In this document: one piece after another, positions 44,846 to 52,800 of the stretch
Layout of the letters: every line of letters starts with the position of its first letter
Position numbering within the stretch: the first letter of the stretch is position 1
From: Oculatella sp. LEGE 06141
GTDB taxonomy: Bacteria; Cyanobacteriota; Cyanobacteriia; Elainellales; Elainellaceae
Reading direction: 5' to 3'
Assembly: GCF_015207605.1 (NCBI RefSeq)
Contig: NZ_JADEWO010000024.1
Span: 1 to 64,000 of the forward strand
Length of the DNA: 64,000 nt
Position numbers and translations under genes: made by a program
Notes under the pieces: model-generated
Database searches by the model: none
The model's input: only the letters and a program-made list of their open reading frames with translations
Told to the model about the DNA's origin: nothing

Positions 44846-45670
44846 ATGGCATCCGCTAAATCATCAAAACCGACAAATCGCATTGTTTTGATCCTGGGTG
44901 GCAAAGGAGGAACTGGAAAAACCCTGTTTTGCCTTCTGACCTACTATTTTCTAATCAAGGATGGCCTAAACGTCATTGCCTATGACAGCGATGTGGAGAA
45001 TCCGGAGTTTCATGAATATCATGCCTCATCCACTCATCCTGTGCAGCTATTGAATTTCATGGAAGTCAGTGAAGCCAAAACATTCTTTACTGACCTGGCT
45101 ACCAAAACTCCCGATGTAGCCCTATTCGACATGCCTGGAGCACATGGTCAGGACATGCGATCGCAGATTAAAAAGTTCGGCTTATTCAAGATTGCTGAGA
45201 AGTTAGGCTATCGGGTGACAATCGTGACTGTACTTAATAATGACTACAACACGATTAATAGTCTTGAGCTGATGATGGGTTTTTGTCAGGAGGAGGCCGA
45301 CTACGTGGCAGTAAAAAACCAGCTATGGGCACAAGAGGAATCACCTTTTAAGCGATGGAACGAGTCACCAACTCGTACCCGATTTGTGGAACTCAACGGG
45401 ATTGAAATAGAAATGCCCGTGCTCGACCGAAGCACCTGTAGCGAATTGCATGAAGGGGCATACTCTTTCTTTCAATTGGATCAATTGAGCTTTGGTGATC
45501 AAATCCTGGTCGAGAGCTTTTTGGAAATGAGCGCTCCCCAGGTTGAGTTGGCTAGTCCTTATATAAGTTCCAAACGCAACGGTAAGGGTAAGAAAGCAAC
45601 AGCTACAACAGTCACAACAGCCAGCAAGCCATTAGTCGCAGCAGTGGAGGAAATCGGTGAACAACAATGA
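44846..45670 (+). CDS. ParA/MinD-like P-loop ATPase (StbB-like)
   Basis: A 274-residue protein with a deviant Walker A GGKGGTGKT near residues 18-26, a YDSDVENPE switch near 50 and an ALFDMPGAHGQD Walker B-like segment near 92. It is unrelated in detail to the window's ParA. It is coupled to the DNA-binding gene upstream and to the membrane coiled-coil gene downstream (14-nt overlap). The trio resembles stbABC of R388, where StbB is a ParA-like ATPase linked to conjugation. The function here is inferred. Confidence 0.75.
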   Translation: MASAKSSKPTNRIVLILGGKGGTGKTLFCLLTYYFLIKDGLNVIAYDSDVENPEFHEYHASSTHPVQLLNFMEVSEAKTFFTDLATKTPDVALFDMPGAHGQDMRSQIKKFGLFKIAEKLGYRVTIVTVLNNDYNTINSLELMMGFCQEEADYVAVKNQLWAQEESPFKRWNESPTRTRFVELNGIEIEMPVLDRSTCSELHEGAYSFFQLDQLSFGDQILVESFLEMSAPQVELASPYISSKRNGKGKKATATTVTTASKPLVAAVEEIGEQQ

Positions 45671-46421
45671 CCATTCCAACGAGAGTGAATCCGATTGGAA
45701 TGAGACTCTAGAAATGATGAAGAAATGGGTAAACGACAATGACCCTTCCAACGAGGGTGAATCTCGTTGGAATGAGGCTCTAGAAAATTGGAGGAACTCG
45801 GTGAACAACAATAACCCTTCCAACGGCTTTGTCTCATATGCAACTGAGCTAGCTGAACTCAAAGAGTTAATCGGAAAGCTTTGGAAATCAACTGATGCTT
45901 TCAAACTTGCCTCCCAGGATGAACACAAACGAACCCAAGACCAATTAGCCCAATGGACACAAATCAATCTGAGATTGCTGGATCTGCTATCAGACAAGAC
46001 ATTAGAGACGCAGCGGCTAGCGGAGAACTTCGACAAGCTGAACATTTGCTTTTCCTCATTCAATCAGGAGTTGACGGAATTAGGATCGCAAATCGAAGCA
46101 CTGAGCAGTGGCTTACAGCAATTGAATCCCAACAGTTTCAACGACAACTTCAAGGATCAGTCGATCCATCCAGACCGTTTACAGAAGTCGATCGCTCGGC
46201 TCGAAACTCAAATTCAAAAGGCAATGGAACTCCAACCTACCCCCGTGGCAATGGAATGGAACTGGAGTAGACCTCTATCAACAATGAGTTTTGCTCTTAC
46301 GTTTTCCGTTTTGATATTTCTGGGGTGGAATACCTTCAGCACAGAAACATCACTCTCCCACATTAAACAACGTGTGGAATGGAGTCTAATTAAACTTGAA
46401 CGGTTAGAAAACAGCCAATAG
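45657..46421 (+). CDS. Tail-anchored coiled-coil protein (StbC position)
   Basis: Read from GTG 45657 (GGAGGA at 45645), overlapping the ATPase gene. The N-terminus has three repeats of about 27 residues built on ND(H/P)SNE.ES.WNE.LE. Long helical, coiled-coil-like segments (60-185) follow, then one membrane helix at about 208-226 (STMSFALTFSVLIFLGWNTF) and a short tail. It could tether the ATPase/DNA complex to the membrane. No family recognised. Confidence 0.6.
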   Translation: MNNNDHSNESESDWNETLEMMKKWVNDNDPSNEGESRWNEALENWRNSVNNNNPSNGFVSYATELAELKELIGKLWKSTDAFKLASQDEHKRTQDQLAQWTQINLRLLDLLSDKTLETQRLAENFDKLNICFSSFNQELTELGSQIEALSSGLQQLNPNSFNDNFKDQSIHPDRLQKSIARLETQIQKAMELQPTPVAMEWNWSRPLSTMSFALTFSVLIFLGWNTFSTETSLSHIKQRVEWSLIKLERLENSQ

Positions 46422-46527
46422 CAAAGGCATTGAGACAATTGACCTAGAGTTGAATTGCTTCAGGATAGTGATGACCGTGGCGATCGGGTGACGATCGCCT
46501 AACGTTTCAGCAATCTTGAATAGTTGC

Positions 46528-46596
46528 CTTTAAACAATTAATTGTCCAAAGCTTATTGCCTCCATCTCCGCTCTTTAAACAATTAATTGTCCAAAG
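46528..46596 (+). repeat. Two identical 24-bp direct repeats
   Basis: The copies are at 46528-46551 and 46573-46596, 45 bp apart, each with a CAATTAATTG palindromic core followed by TCCAAAG and preceded by CTTTAAA. The second copy abuts the TTGCAT box at 46598. Confidence 0.8.
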
Positions 46597-46597
46597 T

Positions 46598-46628
46598 TTG
46601 CATAATATCCGTTCGCTCATCCGATAAA
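46598..46628 (+). promoter_or_regulatory. Promoter-like box without a downstream gene
   Basis: TTGCAT (46598-46603), 19 nt, GATAAA (46623-46628). A strong intrinsic terminator begins 24 nt further on, so transcription would yield only a tiny RNA. Confidence 0.4.
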
Positions 46629-46651
46629 TAAGTATGGTTCCTGATTATTTT

Positions 46652-46680
46652 CCCCTACCATTGCAGTGGTAGGGGTTTTT
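46652..46680 (+). terminator. Rho-independent terminator
   Basis: CCCCTACCA (46652-46660), a 6-nt loop, TGGTAGGGG (46667-46675), then TTTTT: a perfect 9-bp GC-rich stem with a T-run. It ends the StbA/B/C-like operon or the short RNA from the 46598 box. Confidence 0.85.
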
Positions 46681-46687
46681 GTCCTTC

Positions 46688-46826
46688 TTGGACACTAATT
46701 CCTTAAAACTGATCAAATAATGCTTCTAGACAAATAATGCTTTAAAAAACTGTCGAGTTCCTAAGCCATTCGTCAACCAAGACACTAATCTGCGAATGGC
46801 GAACTGGACATTAATTCTTTAAAACT
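46688..46826. repeat. Inverted, diverged copies of the 24-bp motif, plus 12-bp repeats
   Basis: TTGGACACTAATTCCTTAAA (from 46688) and TGGACATTAATTCTTTAAAA (from 46805) are reverse-complement relatives of the 46528/46573 repeats. Between them CAAATAATGCTT occurs twice (46714-46725, 46731-46742). The layout recalls arrays of transposase-binding sites at Tn7/Tn5053-type ends, but no such genes are present. Confidence 0.5.
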
Positions 46827-46830
46827 TTAG

Positions 46831-47730
46831 TCAGCCCATTGTCCATATCTTGAGCATCCCTTTAGTCCCAGCAGAAATTAGGAAGCCTGGTTCCTTCTGG
46901 TTGAGGATGAGTTCAAGAATTTCACTCGGCTCATTGAGAGTGTACTGTTCCATCTTTGTTTGTAAGTCCCATAGCTTAATCGTTTTGTCTTTACTGCCAC
47001 TGACCATGACGAGCCTTTGTCCATTTGAACTAAAAGCAAGGCTTCTAACTACATCCGTATGGCCTTGGAATGTTCCAACCCACGCCCCGGTTATGGCATT
47101 CCAAAAGTGAATAGCACCATTAACGTGCCCAGTGGCGATCGCCCTGCCGTTGGGTGTGATAGCGATCGCATCAATCGGGCCATATCTTGTTTCGATCCGT
47201 GATATCCGTATCCATTGCCCAAGGGTAGGATTCGAGTTCCAAATCTGAAGAACACTAAGGTAGGCTCCTATCAGTACATCGCCCCTGGCGCTGAAGGCTA
47301 ACTTTCTGCAACCGAGGGATGATTCCCCCAAGCTTTCTTGCTCCAGCGTGACTAGATTCCAAAGATAGGTGTTGCCGCCTTGTGTCCCACAGGCAAGCGT
47401 TTGACCATCCGGGCTAAAGCAAACAGAGGCTGCTTGTGGTTCCATATCTGGAGTATCAATCTCAAATAGGTGTTGTCGCGCTACTGTGTCAACGCCCCAT
47501 AGCGCGACTGTTTTATCCCGATTTCCACAGGCAAGCATTTGACCATCCGGGCTAAATGCTAAGCAAGTAACGGCACTGTGCCCCATGAGAACCTGCTTTA
47601 TCGTGCCTGTGGCAGTATCCCAGATCCGTATCGTTCGATCCCAACCACCACTGGCTAACGTCTGCCCATCCGGACTGATCGCGATCGACGTAACAACTGG
47701 GTGGGACATCGTTTTAAGCAAATGGATCAT
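46831..47730 (-). CDS. WD40-repeat protein
   Basis: A 299-residue protein made almost entirely of about seven WD40 repeats (SPDGQTLASGGWDRTIRIWD, then SPDGQMLACGNRDKTVALWG and others), expected to fold as one propeller. No signal peptide or enzyme domain. Its start overlaps the stop of the upstream NTase-like gene in an ATGA junction, so the two are translationally coupled. It likely acts as a binding or sensing partner of that protein. Confidence 0.85.
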   Translation of the reverse strand: MIHLLKTMSHPVVTSIAISPDGQTLASGGWDRTIRIWDTATGTIKQVLMGHSAVTCLAFSPDGQMLACGNRDKTVALWGVDTVARQHLFEIDTPDMEPQAASVCFSPDGQTLACGTQGGNTYLWNLVTLEQESLGESSLGCRKLAFSARGDVLIGAYLSVLQIWNSNPTLGQWIRISRIETRYGPIDAIAITPNGRAIATGHVNGAIHFWNAITGAWVGTFQGHTDVVRSLAFSSNGQRLVMVSGSKDKTIKLWDLQTKMEQYTLNEPSEILELILNQKEPGFLISAGTKGMLKIWTMG

Positions 47731-49682
47731 TCTATCTCGTGACCTTGTGAGTTAGACCGGGTTCTCTGACGAGCGATCGTTGAAGTCATCGCCTGCCATT
47801 TGATCAGGTCTTGCGTCGTCAATCCTGCCGCTAAGCAGAGACGTTTCCGCTGCAAATCATACCGTATCAGCATTTGTTGGGCTTCACTATTACTGATTTC
47901 CAGGATGCCCTGCTCTTGCCTGACATTGTAATTGTGTCTCTTCAGTAGCGTCAGCCCCAACTGCGCTTCTGTGCGACTGTGATCGAGGAACTGATTCGCC
48001 AGCGGATAGATGCTGGTTGCGATCGCGTTTTGTTCTGAGATATAGCCCTGAACATCTCGATAAATATTAATTTGTAAATTTAGAATGATGTCTTTCAACT
48101 CGTGCGTCGTGCTTCCAAAGATTGAAGGATTAGAGGTTGCAATTGCTGCTGCTTGTTGGTCTTTTTTCGCTTCGCTTAATTGGCTATATTTCAAACTTAA
48201 AATTTGGTTTACTAATGGATTTGTTGCTCTTAATTGCTTCGATATATCCTGGCTTGGAGATTGGCCTTGTGTTTGATAGTTGATAGTTTGAGCCGCTTTT
48301 ATTAGACGATCAAGATACTTTGCTGTCTTCCTTAAAGCTGTGCCAAATTCGCCTTGGTTTTGTTGTATCTGTGCGCCGATGAAAGCCGTCTGCTCCAGGA
48401 TAGAGGCTTGATATTGAAGCGGAGATAATTCAACTCCCAATCCCAATTGCTGATTGAGCACAACTTGCTCAACGGCTCCAGGGGTCATGTAGGCTTCATT
48501 TGCAAAAAATAGAGCTTTGCTTTGTAAACCATGAATTTCTTTTTTTATTGCGTGTTTGTCTATATGTGGCTGCTCTAATAAATCAAAGCGATCGCTAATT
48601 TCTTCTAAATAGTCTAGATAAAGCTGATTGCTAGCTATTTGTTCAATGATTGAGTTGTCTCTATCCGGATAGTGCGATCGCAATTCATCAACTTTGTGGA
48701 GTCCTTTTTGAGTCAACTCTTGATGGATGTTTTCTGCTGCTTGGCATCGCTGGATAGTAAGTTTACGAGTCGTTTCTAACTTCTGTGTTTGAGTGAGCGT
48801 CTGCTTAATCAAAGGCCAGTCTGTTTGAAACGAGTTCTTGAGTGCTACAAGTGCCATAACAATCGCAATTTCGTCAAACGCCCCACCCGTACCGTAGTTA
48901 TCCTTGCTACTTTGATATTGCTGCCGCACTACATCTCGCAGATCCCGTTGCAAATCAGCAACTCGGCTGACAACAGGGATAAAATTGTTGGCTTCAATTG
49001 GGGCAAGGCTGGTTTTTACGATTGTTTCTTGTGCATTAATGCCAGCCACAAGGTCATTAATTTGCCTGGTTTGCTCAACTGACGGATACCATCCTTCCGT
49101 TTTAATATCCTCCAATAGGCGTGATAAGCGATTGACGCAACTAAGCTTCAGTCCATCTCCTTTAAAGGCTTCTGGTCTGAGATGTCCTGTTGTGTAAGCA
49201 TTCGCATCAAATTTAATCCCAGGTGGCTTTCCCCATTCTTGATAAAGATAGTCGTAAAACGCTCGAACGGCTGAAAGTTCAAGTTTCTTATTTTCAGTCT
49301 GAGAATAGAATGTCACGTCATAGTCTGATGACAAGGTATTGCTCCCAGCCACAATCATCCCTGCTGGGGGCAAGTCTAACAATATGCCAGAGTGCTCGGT
49401 CAGCAGGGTTCTAATTCCCTGGAGATCTCCGAGAATCGTTGTTGTTGCCTGAGCAATGATTTCGTCTCTGAACTGCAAAAAACGAGACATCAATTCAGGA
49501 AACTCTAAGTAGTTCTTCTTGATTTCCTCCCAGCTCTGACTGGCTTGAATGAGCTGAGCCAACTCAATGTCATCTAATCGACCTTGAGAAATCGCGTGGA
49601 TTTCACCCGGTGCCAGAGCTTTGCTCAAGGCTTTGGAAAGGTGCTGCCCTAAATCTGAATTCACAAGAGAACATAGCCTCAA
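47727..49682 (-). CDS. Large helical protein with a nucleotidyltransferase-like (pol-beta fold) motif
   Basis: A 651-residue protein. Residues 113-122 read GSNTLSSDYD, followed by FDANAY with D159. Together these fit the NTase pattern (GS, DxD, third acidic residue: D120, D122, D159). A similar GSN(T/K)L.SDYD signature occurs, from memory, in some large toxin-like proteins. The remaining 450 residues are mostly helical, with EAYMTPGAVEQVVLNQQ near 405. The start is uncertain: TTG 49682 has no ribosome site, and GTG 49664 is an alternative. The gene is coupled to the WD40 gene downstream. AMP- or nucleotide-transfer activity is inferred. Confidence 0.6.
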   Translation of the reverse strand: MRLCSLVNSDLGQHLSKALSKALAPGEIHAISQGRLDDIELAQLIQASQSWEEIKKNYLEFPELMSRFLQFRDEIIAQATTTILGDLQGIRTLLTEHSGILLDLPPAGMIVAGSNTLSSDYDVTFYSQTENKKLELSAVRAFYDYLYQEWGKPPGIKFDANAYTTGHLRPEAFKGDGLKLSCVNRLSRLLEDIKTEGWYPSVEQTRQINDLVAGINAQETIVKTSLAPIEANNFIPVVSRVADLQRDLRDVVRQQYQSSKDNYGTGGAFDEIAIVMALVALKNSFQTDWPLIKQTLTQTQKLETTRKLTIQRCQAAENIHQELTQKGLHKVDELRSHYPDRDNSIIEQIASNQLYLDYLEEISDRFDLLEQPHIDKHAIKKEIHGLQSKALFFANEAYMTPGAVEQVVLNQQLGLGVELSPLQYQASILEQTAFIGAQIQQNQGEFGTALRKTAKYLDRLIKAAQTINYQTQGQSPSQDISKQLRATNPLVNQILSLKYSQLSEAKKDQQAAAIATSNPSIFGSTTHELKDIILNLQINIYRDVQGYISEQNAIATSIYPLANQFLDHSRTEAQLGLTLLKRHNYNVRQEQGILEISNSEAQQMLIRYDLQRKRLCLAAGLTTQDLIKWQAMTSTIARQRTRSNSQGHEIE

Positions 49683-49760
49683 TTAAGAAGGAGTGCGATC
49701 GCCCCTACTGATATGTCGTTTGAGTCTGAAAAATTATGCATAACTACAAAAAAAAGTTTT

Positions 49761-49791
49761 TTGCATAAATTAGTGGCTGAAAACAGATGAA
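49761..49791 (+). promoter_or_regulatory. Promoter-like box ahead of the giant MTase/helicase ORF
   Basis: TTGCAT (49761-49766), 19 nt, GATGAA (49786-49791), 23-29 nt before the possible starts at 49814/49820. A second ATGCATAA lies at 49736. It is the weakest match of the five in its second element. Confidence 0.4.
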
Positions 49792-49813
49792 AGAGTAAGG
49801 GCAATATTGGGGC

Positions 49814-52800
49814 TTGTCAGTGAATTCAGAGCAACGACAGAAACTCATCCAGATTTACGCTGATCATTTATCATCTGGTCAGCGTTTTTCAACGATTATT
49901 GAAGCCCGAAAGCTAGCCCAACCAGTTCTAGGCCAGCGTGTGGAATCGGGCACCCCGATGGCTAAATGGGTGGATGAGGTGGTTGAATCTGCTGTCGTGC
50001 GGACAGCTCAAGGGATAGTTCGCCACGCTCAGAACTCCTACCAAGCCTATGATCAGTTGGTTGACTTGCTAGAGCGGCAACCATCGCTCAACGTTCGCAG
50101 TTCAACCAGTGTTTTACAGCAGGCTTACAGTACACCTGTACCTATTTCCTATCTTGGCTCAGTCCTGGCAGGGCTATCCCCACAGCACACAGTCTATGAA
50201 CCAGCGGCTGGACATGGAGCGCTGTTGCTCAACTGTGATCCAGCCAAGGCAACCGTTAACGAGCTAAATCCAGACCGAGCCGCCGATCTACGGGCACAAG
50301 GCTATGAGGTCACCGAGCATGATGCTGCACTATATCAGCCCACTACCAAACATGATGTGATCATTGCCAACCCGCCGTTTGGTCGTGTACGTGGTTCTGA
50401 TGGTAGACCCCGCCACTTTGAAATGACGGGAAGCCGCAGAAGCACCAGCCAAATCGACCAGGCGATCGCCTTCAAAGCGCTGGATGCAATGAAGGATGAC
50501 GGTCGAGGTGTCCTAATCTTAGGCGGCAAGCTAACGGATGATGAATCGACTCGAAGCGAAGCCTATAACACTCTGGAAAGCCGCTCCTTCTTCAAAGCGC
50601 TCTACGATCAGTATCGCGTTGTTGAGCACATCACCGTCTGGGGTGCGCTTTATCGCAAGCAAGGGGCAGGCTTTCCCATTGATTTGATTGTCGTCCACGG
50701 ACGGGGAAAATCATCCTTAAGCCTACCAGCGGCAGACGTGCCCCCCATTTATAAATCATTTAGTGAACTGAAGGAACTTCTACCCTATGTCGAATACCAG
50801 CGATCGCCGTCCGTTGAACTTCCCCCAGTACGGTTCATTCCAGGACGTTTGGATGCCGAAACCAGAGGGCGACCAGGCGCTGTTTCTAGTGAGGATTCCC
50901 CCCGACTTGATGCAGATGGACTGGCAGACCTATCTAGCGTTGATGCGATCGCGCCTGCAATTTCTGATTTTGAGCTGGATGAATCAGCCGGGAGGAAGTC
51001 AGGTGGCGACACACGAGTTGATGACGGCAGCGCTCAACCAACTGGAGGGGGGAGAACCGCCGAGTCTATTCGTGACGAATCAGATTCGGACTCCAGTACC
51101 CCTAACACTTTGGGCTTGGAGTTGGGCGGAGAGGCTAATAGACGAGGATCGAACGTGGATCGGGATGTACTGGGAAGAGAACAGCGAGATCGAGTACCCA
51201 TGCCCGATTCAACGCCCAACCGAGATGAGCGATCGCCAAGAGCTGATGGAACTCCACGACATCATCACGCTGGAGAACTGGCTCGGATGCCTGATGACGA
51301 ACGACTCGAACTGATATCCCCTGAACTTCAGCAACCTCAAGGAGGAGTCCTAATGGAAGGTAGAGAAGAGAGAAATGTCCTTTATATCCCTCGTAGTAAT
51401 GGGCGATCGCCCGGAACCCTAATCCCGTCCAACATGGAAACAGCGGCTCAACGGGCACTGGATCGAGTGGAGCGACGACGAGGGGATATTGACCAATTTG
51501 TGCAAGACCGATTGGGCTATACCTCCAGGGAACAGTTGCACGGCGTTTTGTATGCAGAGCAGATTGACTCGCTGGCGCTCTCGTTTGATCAGCAGGAGCG
51601 AGGGATGGGCTTCCTCAACGCTGACCAAACAGGTAACGGCAAAGGACGCTTTGGTGCTGCCAGCATTATTGATGCTAAGCGCAGAGGCTATATTCCGGTG
51701 TTCGTCACCCAAAAGCCCAATCTGTACAACGCCATGCTCACTGACTTGACAGATATTGGCTTCCCTGGAATTACGCCGTTTGTCACCAACAATAACCTCA
51801 CCCTGGATTTAGATGATGGGCGACAAATTAAAACGTATGCCAATGCAGATCAAGAATTAGCTATGTTGACGGTGGCGCAGGAGGGGTTAGGGGCTTACGA
51901 TGCCATCTTCACCACCTATGACCAGCTCCAGACGCTTAAATCACAGGAACCGTATCGTCGGCACTTCCTTAGAACGATTGCCCCTCGTGCTGTTTTTATC
52001 TTCGATGAAGCTCATGAAGCAGGCGGCTCAACAAATGACCAGTCTTGGAAGAAACGGGATGCGGCCCCCAATCGAGCTGAATTTGTTCGTTCATTAGTGA
52101 ACCAAGCGGCTGGAGTGGTGTTCATGTCAGCCACGGCGACTAAAGAACCTGCTGTGATGGATCTCTATGCTCGTCGCACGGAGGCGGTCAATTTTGTCGA
52201 TCTTGGTAGCTTGAAAAGTAGCTTGAAAAGTGGTGGGATTCCCATCCAGCAATATGCTGCCGTTAAATTTGTCGCAGCAGGGCATATTCTCAGGCGTGAA
52301 CGATCATTCGAGGGGATCTCGTTTGAAGCTCGCAAAGTTCCGGTGGATCGCGATGTTGCTGATGGAATTTCAGCCATCATGCGATCGATCGCCCAATTCG
52401 ATAAGGAAAAAGATAAAGCGTTAGCTGATTTAGAAAAAGAGCATAAGAAGGAAGCCAAGAAGCTAAGTATTGATAACTCGGTTGGGGCCGCAGGCATCCA
52501 GAGTACTAATTTCACCTCATTGATGCACAATGCCATCGATCAGGCGTTGCTGGCTCAGAAGGCTGAAGCTACAGTGCAAGATGCAATTCAAGCAATGAAG
52601 CGGGATCAGAAACCGATTATTGCCCTGGCTTCTACAATGGATTCCTTTATTGATTGGTATGCCAAGGAAAACAACTTAGAACCAGGAGACCTCGTTGACA
52701 TCTCATTTACTGATGTATTGGATCGTTATCTGGAGCGATCGCGAGAGTATTTGATTGCTGACCATGATGGGCTAATAAGCCGTGAGCGCCTGACGGATGG

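Larger units (their letters stand above)
46422..46830. other. Repeat-rich gene-free region
   Basis: These 409 bp contain two direct 24-bp repeats, two inverted diverged copies of the same motif, a gene-less promoter-like box with a strong terminator right after it, a pair of 12-bp CAAATAATGCTT repeats and a GCCATTCG/CGAATGGC inverted repeat (46765-46800). No coding sequence is apparent. Confidence 0.6.
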
